From Phycomyces blakesleeanus NRRL 1555(-) (taxonomy: Eukaryota > Mucoromycota > Mucoromycetes > Mucorales > Phycomycetaceae), in contig NW_017265160.1 in assembly GCF_001638985.1 (NCBI RefSeq), forward strand, positions 1 to 64,000: a stretch of DNA of 64,000 bases, written 5' to 3'. Position numbers and translations under genes: made by a program. This document shows positions 1 to 12,891 of this stretch, piece by piece; position 1 is the stretch's first letter; every line of letters begins with the position of its first letter. The notes under the pieces are model-generated. The model had not been told where the DNA came from. It made no database searches and saw nothing but the letters and a program-made list of their open reading frames with translations.

Positions 1-1680
1 ATATTATAGCTGTTACAGCTGATCTAGTATATATATAAGCTAATAACCACTAATTTAATATATATATATAAGCTATTGACCACCAATCTGGTATATATAT
101 AAGTAGATGACAGCTGATCTGATATATATATAAGTGGATGACAGCCGGTCTAATATATATATAAGTGGATGACAGCTGATCTGATATATATATAAATGGA
201 TGACAGCCAGTCTGCTATATATATAAGTAGATGATAGCCAATCTGATATATATATAAGTGGATGACAGTCAGTCTGCTATATATATAAGTGGATGACAGC
301 TGATCTGCTATATATATAAGTAGATGACAGCCAATCTGATATATATATACGTAGATGACAGCCAATCTAATATATATATATAAGCTGATTATAGCTGATC
401 TGCTATATATATAAGTAGATGACAGCCGGTCGGATATATATATAAGTAAATGACAGCTGATCTGATATATATATATAAGCTGATTATAGCTGATCTGCTA
501 TATATATAAGTAGATGACAGCCAGTCAGATATATATATAAGTAAATGACAGCTGATCTGATATATATATATAAGCTGATTATAGCTGATCTGCTATATAT
601 ATATATGTGAATGACAGCCAATCTGCTATATATATAAGTAGATGACAGCCGGTCTGATATATATATAAGTAAATGACAGCTGATCTGATATATATATATA
701 AGCTGATTATAGCTGATCTGCTATATATATATGTGGATGACAGCTGATCTGCTCTACATATAAGTGGATGACAACTGATTTGCTATATATATAAGTGGAT
801 AATAGCTGATCTGCTATATATATAAGTGGATAATAGCTGATCTACTATATATATAAGTGGATGACAGTCAATCTAATATATATATATAAGTGGATAATAG
901 CTGATCTACTATATATATAAGTGGATGACAGTCAATCTAATATATATATATAAGCTAATTATAGCTGATCTACTATATATATAAGCTGATATTGGATAAT
1001 TTAATATATATATATAAGCTGATTGTAACTGATCTAATATATATACATACTGATTATGATCAATTTAATATATATATATAAGCTGATTGTAACTGATCTA
1101 ATATATATACATACTGATTATGATCAATTTAATATATATATAAACTGATGGCACCTGATCTGATATATATATATAAACTAGTGATAGTCAATTGAATATA
1201 TCTATATATTGATAATGGCTAATTACATACTTATAGAAGCTGACAAAAGCTGATATACTATATATATATAAACTATTGATAGTCATTTTAATATATCTAT
1301 AAGTTGATCATAGCTAACATAGTATATATATAAGCAGATAATAACTAATCTAATATATATGTAAGCTGATTATAACTCATATGCTATATATATAAGTTGA
1401 TGATAGCTGATCTGATATATATATATATATACTAATAACAGCTGATTCAATATATATATAGACTGATAATAGCCAATTTACAATATATATAAATTAATAA
1501 CAGTCAATCCAATATATATATAAATCAATGATTACTAATTTGTTATATATATAAACTAATAATAAATAATCAAATATATATATATAGACTGATCATAATC
1601 AAGCTGCTATATATAAAATTGAATAATAACCAATATAATTTATATATAAACTTATAACATCAGATTTACTACTTATATAT
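1..1680. repeat. 31-bp AT-rich tandem satellite array
   Basis: Roughly fifty head-to-tail copies of a unit of about 31 bases. Each unit has a TATATATATA core, then AAGTGGATGACAGC or a variant, then a TGATCTGC-type segment. Copies are most regular between about 100 and 900 and decay in length and sequence toward 1680. The array is cut by the left edge, so its full size is unknown. An ORF on the minus strand at 150-365 is only a shadow of the repeat. Position and composition would suit a subtelomeric or pericentromeric satellite, but nothing in the window proves either. Confidence 0.9.
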
Positions 1681-4600
1681 ATTAATAACATTTTATCTAT
1701 CTCTGATATTAGTCAATAGCATTGGATCTATCACATTATATATATTCACACTTGTCAATATCCAAGTCATATCTGATCATCTCGTTAAATACAAGTTACA
1801 TACTCTAATCATATTTAATCTTTCATTTTTTATATATTCACAACTCTTTTATAATCTTTCTATATATATACAGTATATGGTGTGACGACTAAAAAAATAC
1901 AACATGAGTAGCGTGTTATTGTCTGTTCGCGTAGCCCAATGGTTATGATGTAGCGTTTTGAACCTTTGCACCCTGGTTCGAGTTAGCCAGATGCCCATTT
2001 TTTTTTCCCAATTTTTTTTGGCGTAGTTTTTTTTTCTGTAATAAAAGAACAGTATAATACTACTGTTATTAGTTTTCTTCTTTTAATAATTTGTTTATTA
2101 AATTAAAAAAGTGTAAAGAAAAAGTCTGTTTAAATATTAAGGGAAGGTTCAAGATCTCCTGCTATAATAAGACTATTATAAAAGCTACAATCTCAAAATA
2201 TGTAATATAAGTAAACATATTATAGTTCTAAAGTATTTTTTTTATTATAGTGTAGCAAGTAAAAAAAATAATATAAAATAAACTATTTAGCTGAAGTACA
2301 AAATCAATATTTAGTTTTTAATTTTTTATTTTGTTTTTTATTTTTATTATTTTTTTTTTATTTTATTTTTTATTTTGTTTTTTATCTTTATTATTTTTTT
2401 TTATTATTTTTTTTATTTTGTTTTTTATTTTTATTATTTATTTATTTCTTTATATTTTATTTTAATACTTTTATTATATTTATAATAAATTAGTATTTCA
2501 AAAAAATTGTGAATAAACATATTAATTTTTTTTAGATGAATTGTATTTTCTTTAATATATATATATAGATGATATTTGGCTAGGCTAGAAATATTTGATT
2601 TATTTTAATTTTTATCCACCTGCGCACTATACCAAATCCCGGCGGCCATCTAATCGTAGCATGATTCAAACTCCGAAAAATTCTAAAGGCCGACAATGCG
2701 CCTCTAATGCCACTTTTCTGTTACTCGTCTTTATTAGCTATTGATAGAGCCAAGAAGCATATAAATACAATCAGTAGAAGTCGAGAAAAGTAGAATTATA
2801 TGAATTTTATTTTTTGATAAAATATTGATTTCTCAAAAAAAAATAAAAAAAAATAATATTATAAATGCCGACTGAAACCAACATTATTTATTTATTTATT
2901 TTTTGGTATCTTGCATGCCCTTTAACCGAGGCGACAGATTGTTTAAATAATCTCAATTACAAGAGGTATATATATATATTTAATATTCTTTATATTTTCT
3001 GTTGAGAGGTTGAAAAGCTGTAAAAAAATATTTTCAATGCAGTCATTGGTGCAATGATTCCGGTTGAGGAATGAGGACAGGGGGTTTTTTTCAAGCAGAA
3101 TAAACAAAAAAATACTTTTTATTTATATATTTATTTATTTATTTTATTTTTTTATTTTTCTTCTGTGTGCATCTCTTTCAATAACCATACATATTCACAT
3201 TAACTTGCCATGAAGGTTACATTTGAAATTACTACAATCATACACAGGCGCACATGTACGCACACATGTATTTTATCGAGAACATCTCTAAAAATATATT
3301 ATATTTGTTAAAAGCGCAACCTTTCACCAAGACCACGAGCAAGTTTTGATATGTACCAACTAGAAAACAATTACTCGCATTCTCTTTGTATGATAAAGCC
3401 ACATTATTATGATTTTTTTTTGCGTTATGTAATTTTTATGCTCGCTGTGGTATATATCGGCAAAAATAGAGGTAATCGATATATACATATATATATATGA
3501 AATGGTAAATAATAAGAAGAGTTGGCGTGTGCAATAATAATCACCGGTTTTCATTAGTCGGTTTATACCTTGATCGAAAAATATACTTTTATTGTAAAGG
3601 TTTACTACTCATAAGAAAAAAATAGTAAGAATAGCACCTGTAATTATTGCTATTATAGAAAACATGTACAAAAGAAAAGCTTCCATTCCATCTTAGGTCG
3701 AGTAAGGATAAAGGTGCGCTACAAACCAGAACCGAAAGTCAACTTATCGGTGGGGCAGGTTTCTGTTTACAAATAAATGACTTTTATATATTGTATACGC
3801 TTCTTGGGATAATTCACGGTTATTACAATGGTTCAAAAAATATAACACAATATTCTTAACTAATATGAATTTTTATTGTGAAGAGAATTTATTTGGAGTG
3901 AGAATAGTATCTGTGATGGCACAATAAGTCAAACCTGTTTTGTAAAGAACTTAAGGATAAGTAGTTTCACCACAGAAAGTCAACCGGTTTTTTTTAAAAA
4001 AGGAAGAGAACCAGAAAATCATAAAATCACAAGGTAAAATATAGGACTTGTCTACCCCAGGGAAAATATGTATGAACAGGCAGTACGTATCGCAAGAGAG
4101 GTAGACGATTGGCTTATCCCCTGTATGACATGGCTCAATAAATAAAAAAATAAATAATATTTAAATTTTGAGCCACAACAATTAAACGATGCTTTTCCCC
4201 AATTTGATTCTTTGTCTAGTTAGAATTTTGAACGATTGCAAAAGAGTAATAAAAATAAATAAGTTATACAGCCATGGTAATGTATTTTAAGAGGTTACAA
4301 CCATTTACTTCATGGAGGCCAAAGTGAGGATCGATAACTCCCAAATATTTTCTCTCATTCGCGTTCATTGTCAACTAAAATACCTTAGCCTCATCCCGCA
4401 CATCAAAGGTATCAACCATTTTCTATTCTCATTATTGTTATTCTATACTGCAGCTGTACCCTTCATCACGCGTTTCTTCACTCTGCACAAGGGTCGATGT
4501 ATTTTGTTTGATGTTAAAAAATTATCTGTTTCTATAGGTGTTTCTATGTGTTCTCTAATCCTTTTTTTAGGAATCAGAGATCTATTGCACTGAATTTAAA

Positions 4601-6400
4601 AAGAAAGAGAAAGAAAGAATGACAAAGAAATTGGGCTGTCTAAAATTGCACCCAACTCAAACTAACTCTTGGTACAGTTGGCGTTTGTGTGCGTGGATAA
4701 ACAATATAAAAGAAAGAAATAACTAATTGCCTTTCAATATTAGCGAAATCGTTGCTATTATGGTAGACGATGAGGACTGTGGTGGTATATGAGTTTTGGT
4801 TAGGTGCAACTGTACTAATATTATTTTGTTTTTTTCGGCAGTTGTTTTGTGTTGGCAGTTTAATTATTTTCATGAAAAATGATAAAATGGTAAGAAATAT
4901 AAAAACTTATAAATCCAGTGTTATTTGATTATGTACTGGGTCCGATTGTTTTGCGTGAGTGCGGGTGTGTGCGGGTGTGTGCGGGTGTGTGCGCAGAATG
5001 GTATCCTTTGATGTACCATATTCATTTATTTACGACCAAAACCGATAATTTCTTATGTATACCCATCCGCCAACTAGTCGAAAAGTTTAGTAGCAGTACT
5101 CCTAATGATCTGCACCAGTGCTTATTTCCATGTCATGTAAGACACATTAGTATAAAAATACGCCTTTCTTTTTCTTTTTCTTTTTCTTCAGCAGCCACTT
5201 GAACGTGAAGTATATCGACCAACTCGGGTGCCTTGAAAACTGTAAAATAAATATGAGACTTTTCTTGCTAATTGCCTTGTAAATATTTTCGCAATTACAT
5301 TTACTGTTCTCTACAAGAGCCTATCTGAAAACAAATATAATATTTCTTGCTTTAATTAGAATTGTGGAGGCTCAATTAGCATGAAAAACAATATTCGACT
5401 GTATAAGTATAATTTCTTGAAGACGTCGAGTATATTTGAATCTGGGTATCACATACAAGAACTCTGTTTTTTTTCTTTAAAATTAAATACAATAGAAGCT
5501 GTTAATAAAATAAGTTAATATAAAGAGTACATAATGATAGAGAAAAACGAATACGTATTTCTATACTGTCAAATATATACACGGTTCTGTCGAGTACTAT
5601 CGTGGTTACTATTTGATTTTTTGAATTCAAGACATTAGAGTTACAAAGTACTTGTGGCGTCCATTATAATATCTTGGGTTGGTAATATAAAACGAAACTC
5701 ACTGGTATCGAGAGCTATATCATTACGAGATAGTAAAATGCGTACTTAGTGATGTACTTTGGCGTACTTTCCCTGCCTACTTTAAACTCGTGTTTTAATA
5801 ATGATTATCGTGTATTTCCGTACTTTGGTAATTAATATTATATATATATACCAACGCCTTTTTTTGTTAAATATCGAAATTGAAAGGGTTGCTCTAACAA
5901 AAAGATCAGATGATTGACTGTTGAGACTTGACCGAAACTTACAAACAATTAGTGTGCTAGATGTACAATTAATAATGATATTTATAATATTATAATCAAT
6001 CTTACTCACGGGTATTTTAATCAAGATTATTACACCCAAAAGTATTTTACTCAAAAATATTAAAGGCACCCAACAAGTGTTGTACTTTTAAATTGAACAT
6101 TATTTGAATAGTAGTTAAAGTATTGCTGCCACGAATTGTCAAGCATCGATAGCTAGTAAAACCCTTATTGTCATTATATTAAAAGAGATATATAGAATTC
6201 AATTTGTAATTCTTACTAATAGAGACCGTAAGCTTAGTAGAGTTAATTACATTGATAATAGACTGATATATCTCAATAACCAAGACCAAAAAAAAATTGT
6301 ATAAAACATATTTTATTTTTATTTTTATTATTTTAGATAAAGGTACTTCTTTTAGATTTCCTGAAACCGCCACACATAGTATACTTTTTTTGAGAGAAGA
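1681..6400. other. Gene-poor AT-rich intergenic stretch
   Basis: No convincing gene is visible across these 4.7 kb. The stretch holds homopolymer A/T tracts (especially 2310-2470), TA runs, the tRNA-like element near 1931, and short ORFs (for example 4312-4593 on the plus strand) without recognisable domains, introns or neighbours in frame. The small ORFs look like chance frames in AT-rich DNA or old repeat debris. Confidence 0.6.
1925..2006 (+). repeat. tRNA-like / SINE-head-like element with Pol III boxes
   Basis: The segment contains TAGCCCAATGG at 1932-1942, which fits an RNA polymerase III A box, and GGTTCGAGTTA at 1975-1985, a near B box. The spacing is tRNA-like, and a run of nine T at 1998-2006 would end Pol III transcription. 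The acceptor arms do not pair and the T-stem is disrupted, so a functional tRNA is unlikely. The best reading is a tRNA pseudogene or the head of a tRNA-derived SINE. Confidence 0.4.
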
Positions 6401-6405
6401 CAAAC

Positions 6406-8375
6406 CTTTTCAATTCGAAAAAGAGTATGAGACTGAGACACCACTATCGTCATTTGACAATAACTATCCGGATTAAAGTGAGGAGTCCAACGATGAGAAT
6501 GAATCTGGCATTGTCGGTGTCATAGTATTTAAAGATATGATGGATTCAGGTATGCACCTATTGAACAAAGAAATATACATAAATCATATTACAGATAATA
6601 ATGATACTTATCATAACACTTGCCTTTTTGTAATCCCATATTTGAAAATGGATGTAATTCCTCAAGTCACTCAACTAATGGCTCTATTTGGTGTGATCTT
6701 TCAAGCGTTTTACTTGGCTCAAGCAAAGAGGATCTACAACACTGAAATTATTCCAATACTTTCTTGTTACCTATGAGAAGGATACTGATCCCCATGTCAC
6801 CGTGATGTATCGAGAATCATGTCTGGATTCGATCTTATGACAAAAACCGTCTTCAAGTACACCATCTGTATCAAACGTGATGTCATATACTTACCAGGGT
6901 ATCATCAATCCAACTGTTCCTCCGAGAAGCACATTCCACCCCATCTATCTATGACAGTAATTCTCTGTATGCTGGTCCAGCAATTGAGAAGCCAGTTCCT
7001 CTCATAGTATTTCTTTACAGCTTACGGAGAAAATATATTGTCACAACATTTCCACAAAGTCAGGTCCGATGAGTAAACCGTGCACTAGGGATCAAGCAAA
7101 ACAATAGAAAGTACGATGATGCAATTTAGATTGATATGCTCGGTGAAGCTGACGAGGCCTTTGTAAATCATGCCCATTCTCTCATGTTGACATTGAATGT
7201 GTATTGGTTTAAGCTGTTTGAAGGCCGGACCTATACAGGCGGTGCTTTGTATTTACTTATCAACAATTTCCCCAAGGAAGACCAAATGAGACCAGAAAAT
7301 ATTATCCTCGTTGATGTCATGCCTCGTCCAAAGGAAGTAGAGGACGACTAGATCGACAGCTTTCTGGAAACACTTGTTGATGGGATAGTAGACTGTTATG
7401 GTGGTATAGCTGTGAAGACTACCAAGTTCCCTAATGGTACTACTGTCTACACTGCTATCATGTGTGTTGCTTCGAACATACTTGCTGCTAGCAATGCTGT
7501 CGGATTCAGGGGACATCCAATCACAAATGACTGTCATAAATTTAAACGATACTTCTCTGCGATTATTGGATCGAGTAAGATCGATTACGTCGGGGAGACT
7601 ATGAAAGCTGGGTGTCACAGACAAAGGAGATGAATTCCATATATACCAATATGTGGCTTTGCACAGAATCAGATGTAGAAAGAGGAGATTTGGAGAAGCA
7701 GAGCGGCATGCAGTTTTCAGAGTTGCATCGCTTACACGATTGTTGATCTCTCGCACAATATATTTCTTGTGATAGCAAACCATATGGTCAGCGTTTGAAA
7801 TGGTTTTGTATTTTTCCGCTGCCGTTATTGCTCGTGTTCAATGTTTTGTTGATGGTATTATTGTTCCTCATGAATGTGCCGTCTTGTTCGAAAAAGTCCC
7901 ATCTGGGTCCTCATATATGAAAGCAGGCGAGTGGCGATCGTGGTGTCTTGTGCACTTGCTGGTGGTGTTGAAGGAGTCTATGTCCAAAAGCGATTGCAAT
8001 AACTGGACCACCCTTGTCAAGACATATCGAAAGTTGAGAGATACATATGCCACATACTCAAATATAGGCGACGCACGCCAACTCCTTGGTAAATTTGGGA
8101 AATAGTCTCAGTCTTTACGAAAAAAAGGAATCGCATCAAATATGCATTTGCATTTGCACTTGCGTGAGTCGATGCTTGACTTTAGTCCGGTCTATGCATT
8201 TTGGATGTATAGCCTTGAGAGGTACAATGATAAGTTAAAAAAAAACTTTAAGACAAACTGCCGTAATGGTCTTGAGGTGACATTAATGAGCGTTTTCCTG
8301 GAGAAGGCGTGTACCAGCACTTTTCTTCGTGTGTATTCCGCTAATATTTTGCTCCATATGATAAAATCTCCCTAA
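6406..8375 (+). pseudogene. Decayed Tnp2/Plavaka-like DNA transposase
   Basis: Several consecutive plus-strand frames resemble the large Tnp2-type transposase family common in fungi, but stops and frameshifts break them up. The recognisable blocks are NVYWFKLFEGRTYTGGALYL (within 7136-7351), the following block with GFRGHPITNDCHK (7412-7633), the EWRSWCLVHLLVVLKE block (7800-8105) and HLHLRESMLDFSPVYAFW followed by SLERYN (8142-8375). They occur in family order. In-frame stops (for example TAG at 7349-7351) and frame changes between blocks show it is dead. No terminal inverted repeats were found by eye. The upstream acidic segment from about 6406 probably belongs to the same ORF. The family name is from memory of motifs, not from a search. 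Confidence 0.7.
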
Positions 8376-9472
8376 GGCGTTGCGCAAGTGCTATCTGAAT
8401 CTCATATATCGTGTCTTTAGTGTATTGATAATGGCCAATCTCCTTCATTGCCATTCAACCTCCCGATGTTTCAGCAAGTCGTCAACAGTCAATGGTACAA
8501 TTTAATCGGAAGTAAGGCGTTACCACCAACTACCTTGCCATTGAAGTCACAACCTTTGAATACGATGAGGTGTGATTAATCTCAATAGCTATTCAATTTC
8601 TATGTCAAGGCTTACCAAAGTATTTTTTTTCTGCGTTGTGGGAAGTATCCAACTTGGTGAGTGTGCTGGTAAACATTCGCATTCAGAAGATGAAGAATAT
8701 CTCGTTGCTTGACCAGGAGTTATTGAGTGGAGAGAGGACACATTGTAGGTACATTGTGCGGGTTGTTGTTGTTGTTTGTTTGTTTGTTTTTTTTTTGGTA
8801 AGACAGCTGGCGACATCTCTAAATTCCCCTGGTCAGATTGAGTATATATATTTACTTTTTAGGTCTTGAAAACAAACGATCAGAGTCCAAATTTTTCCAG
8901 TGTATAAGAAAAATACACTACATCTTCCTTATTATCACCTTTCTCTACAATACCAATAATCCTTCAAATTCGTACTCATGAATTACATTTGTAGCTTACC
9001 TTCAATTACTTTTCATTCTATCTTCTGACCAAGTTGCACACACAACAAACTCAAAATGCATCACTGTATCCAATATAATTGCGAATTGAAAAATAGTGCA
9101 CAGATACTCAAGATAGAGTCTTATTAAATAAGCAATCATTATTAAATTATATTTTGTTTATGCTATAAATATGTACAAAATATACTGATAGAAAGGTCGA
9201 ATATTCAAATTTACAGCACTTATTATCAATAATAGAGAAAACAGACATTGCATGATATACTCTTAGCATCACTCAAACTTCAATATCTATATAGACGTAT
9301 AATATGAATAGCAACAACAGATCGTCTTATTCTCTTTTCTTTCAATAAAACAAAGTCTCCCCACATATCTCACCTGCACTTTGTTTTCCAATATTAAAAT
9401 ATAACACATACAAATTAATACTTTGAAACTGTTTATAGACTGTCTTTATGAAAGAACAAAAAGCTTTCTTTT
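8376..9472. other. Intergenic, no gene seen
   Basis: AT-rich DNA with a GTT/GTTT microsatellite near 8763-8795. Small ORFs here have no domain. The first part may still be transposon debris. Confidence 0.5.
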
Positions 9473-9916
9473 TTATACAAAAACATAAATTGACAAATTT
9501 TTCAAAAGTCGTTTCGAAATGCGATAAAGCGTCTTGAAGTTATTCTCTACACCATCTTTATCATTCAGATTGGGGTGGTTGATAGTCCATTGGCCGTAGA
9601 TCTCTTGGTCACCACGTCTACGAGCGACATATCGTTCTTGCATAATAAATAGGTGTCCCATGTAAATCAAGAAGGATATGTCGTTATTCACCAGCCTGTC
9701 TGCTTTCAAAGCTTGTTCCAATATAAATACATTAATAATAGAGATGAGCTCTACTATTGACTGGTGATCGTTTTCTTCGTATAATCTTTGTTTGAGAGAC
9801 AGCTGGATCTCGCCTAAATATTTTTCACCTGATTCTTTATCTTAAGGCTCGTCATGTTCAAAATAGGTATTGGAGCTCTTAGTGGCTTCTGTTGTAATCA
9901 ACTGTACTAGATCCAT
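9473..9916 (-). pseudogene. Hypothetical ORF interrupted by one in-frame stop
   Basis: Starting from the ATG at 9914-9916 on the minus strand, a single frame runs 148 codons to the stop at 9473. It is broken only by one TAA at 9842-9844, after residue 24. The frame beyond the stop looks protein-like (KYLGEIQLSLKQRLYEEN, then a charged, helix-rich segment with YVARRRGDQEIYGQW). I do not recognise the family. It is either a recently inactivated gene or a gene whose real start lies after the stop. No intron that would remove the TAA is apparent. Confidence 0.4.
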
Positions 9917-10501
9917 TTTAACTTCGGACAATTTGACAGGTGAAAAGCTAAGATGTGTAGATGGCACTGTTTAAAGTAGTTCATATGTAGTTTTGCTATT
10001 TAAAAATAAAGACAGAATAAACAGCCGTTTTTTTCTTTTCTTTTCATGTATTTGATAATGATTATATATATTAAGTATATCTATTATTACAACACGGGTA
10101 CTTTATGATGTGGGCAATATCTATGTTCTCTAGTATTATTTCTTGATAAATAGCTATGAAATCTATCAGGCATTTTACTTGAATTGCATGAATTTATTTC
10201 TCCTTTTTATTACATACAGTGAATGTAAATAAAGCATATGACCCTATACTGGTCTTTGATTCCCTTTACCTAAGAACAAGAACAAGAATAAATTTCTTTC
10301 GTTCTTGAATGATTCTTGATATTAGGTAACTCACAGCGGAGTGTTTTCTCGGGGAACAAAGAAGAAGAAGAGAGAGAGATATAAAAGCAAAAAGAACAGC
10401 TTGATATATATTTTTTTTTATTTTTTTTTAAGGTGTGGAGCTATTTGAATACAATCTAGTAATAATATTAATAAATTTTTGGTGATCGCAATACTGTAGC
10501 T
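9917..10501. other. Intergenic upstream of the Mpv17-like gene
   Basis: AT-rich spacer with poly-A/T tracts and a short AG-rich tract near 10360-10380. It presumably holds the promoter of the gene beginning at 10502. No other feature is supported. Confidence 0.5.
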
Positions 10502-11483
10502 ATGCTTGCCTTATATAACCGTGCCCTGACAAAACGTCCTATTTTAGTTCAAAGCATCTCGACAGGTAATGAGCATTTCTTGATTTAATGAGCATCTAAA
10601 CATATTTAACTAATCGCTTTTCATCAATAGCACTACTTTTTGGGGCAGGTAAATTTGCTATACAGCAAATACTATGTATATAAAAAAAGTATTTAAAGAA
10701 GAAATGGGTGCAATTGATTGTAGGTGATGTAATTGCACAACAGATTGTCGAAAAGAAAGGATTCGAACAACATGACTTGAATCGAACGGCACGAATGACA
10801 GTATTTGGTGGTGTGGTAGCAGGACCAATCTTGAGTACATGGTATCGATTTGTCGAACTTAACGTCAAGGCATCTACTCCCTTGAGAGGTCAGAAATATT
10901 GGTTCATTTGATTATTATTACTATATTTTTTTGTTATAAAAAAAAGCACGCACACACACATATACATATAACTTATATAAAATATGTGCAAAAGGACTTA
11001 TAACCAAGGTTGCTATCGATCAGTGCTTGTTTGCCCCTGCCTTCATTGGTGGTAAGCTGCTGTTTCTTAGAAAGAAAGAGGTGTCCTATTATAGCATTTA
11101 TTGTTCGATTTATTTTTAATGCCAATGTTTTTATACATTATAAATGTCGATAAATCAATCAAATAAGTATTCTTCTCGGCCCAGGGATTATTTGAGGGTA
11201 AATCTGTTGAGGAGATCAAGCATAAGCTACAAACAGGCTATCCAACTGCTGTAATTAGCAACTACAAGGTATATTGAACGAACTGCGACTTGTTTGATAA
11301 ATCACAACTAATGTGTATATAATGTAGCTTTGGCCAGCCGTCCAATTCTTCAACTTTTACTTTATCCCATTGAACCACCGTCTGATGGTTACTAACCTGG
11401 TTGCCTTGGGATGGAATGCTTATCTTTCCACAATCAACCAGCGCTCCTCTACCTCAAAAGATACCCAAAGCCCACCAACATAG
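10502..11483 (+). CDS. Mpv17/PMP22 family inner-organelle membrane protein
   Basis: Six exons (10502-10565, 10631-10648, 10724-10888, 10995-11051, 11168-11268, 11328-11483) join in frame to 186 residues, normal for the Mpv17/PMP22/Sym1 family. Family hallmarks in order: an N-terminal segment with [23 protein letters not shown] spanning exons 2 and 3; [15 protein letters not shown] and [22 protein letters not shown]; and the C-terminal signature [14 protein letters not shown] with WNAYLS. Proteins of this family are four-helix integral membrane proteins of the mitochondrial inner membrane or peroxisome, linked in yeast Sym1 to heat and ethanol stress. The 18-base second exon is unusually small. 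The acceptor for exon 5 was placed at 11168 because it restores the normal spacing between the DQ..FAP and EGKS motifs. Mitochondrial versus peroxisomal location cannot be decided. Confidence 0.9.
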
Positions 11484-11683
11484 AATAATGAAAGAAAATC
11501 ATAAAATGTCTAGTCCTCCTAAGCTTTGAATTAAACAAATAAAATATCATTAATGTAATTTATTATATTAAAAGAGAGATTGATTGATTGATCCACAGCT
11601 TATCATGAAGTGAAATATATATATATATATGCGTGTTTGTGTTTGTGTGTGTATGTGTGTATGTATATATATAAAAGTGTAGT

Positions 11684-12845
11684 TTATAAAGATGGCATCT
11701 CTGCTGTACCAGTGCCTTTGATTTCCGGCACTCCCACTTTGATGTCTTCATAGGAAACAACTCCTCTGGTTTTTATCTACACATAAACACCAACAATTAA
11801 AAAGATTATTAGCCAGCTTCACACATTTCAAGATTTTGTTATAACTCTTTTTTTGTTTGTTTTACCTTTCCACCCAGCAACCCTACACAAGAACCACACG
11901 GTGCTGATGTGCCTTTCAATGCCTTTTTAACGGCCTCTGTTTCAACAATTGGTTTAACCTTTCCGGCACAAAGAGGACAAGCGTATTTGGCCTCCTCGTC
12001 GTCACACAGACTTTGATACTTCTCGGGTGTCAGGGTCTCATCGCACTTTGTGTGGATCCAGTAGTCACACGAATCGCATGTAACCATTTCGTTATCCTCT
12101 TCATCGTTCTCGTCTCCCTCTGAAAACGTTTTTAAGCAGACTGGACAAAATCTGCTCTGTTCAAAATGCTCGTAGCATCGTGTACAGTAAGTTGCCAGGT
12201 AGGCAGCTTTATCATATAGTTTACTCGGCGGAGCCGTTGCATAGTGGTACTGTGTGTGGTCAGTATCATCCTTTTGCTCTCCACAACTGTGGCATTCTGC
12301 ACAGAGTCGGCAAAGCCATGAACCTATTATATATTTATTTTAAAAGCTCTAATACATGTACACATATTATCAGTTATCTCTTTAACTCTTTACCTTCTGG
12401 AACTTGGCTAATCTCTGGATTACAGCTATGTATAGGGTTATTTTAAATAAATAAAAAAGCCGCGTATTCTATCAATTTATCTCTCTCTTTTTTGCCTGTT
12501 TTTTTTAGGAAAAGAACAATTTGTGCCTTACCATCCTGTGTGCCAACCTCTATCACATCCATCACAAATCATCAGAGTTGACTCGTCTCCTGCACTCTTG
12601 CACACGCAGCACACCTTGCAGTCTGGGCATGACCACGGATAAGACTCTACGGCAGCCACTTGTCGAGCAGTAGTCAGATGAACACACACAGGATGGTATT
12701 TCTGTGTGCATTTTGCGCACTTTACTAGCGTGAACTTGTCGCTTACTGGCATATCTTGTGTGGCTAATATCTCATCAGATGCTTCTACCTCATGACAGTC
12801 TGAACAAACTTGACTAGGACTAACGGTTGGATCAACCTACATGCC

Positions 12846-12891
<46 letters not shown>

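Noticed and set aside
150..365. 71-codon minus-strand ORF rich in Ile and Tyr
   Set aside because: It is a direct translation of the 31-bp satellite and repeats with it.
2640..2710. Minus-strand GTGGCAT...ATGCTAC stem resembling a tRNA acceptor
   Set aside because: The enclosed sequence is only 58 bases overall and does not give D, anticodon and T arms.
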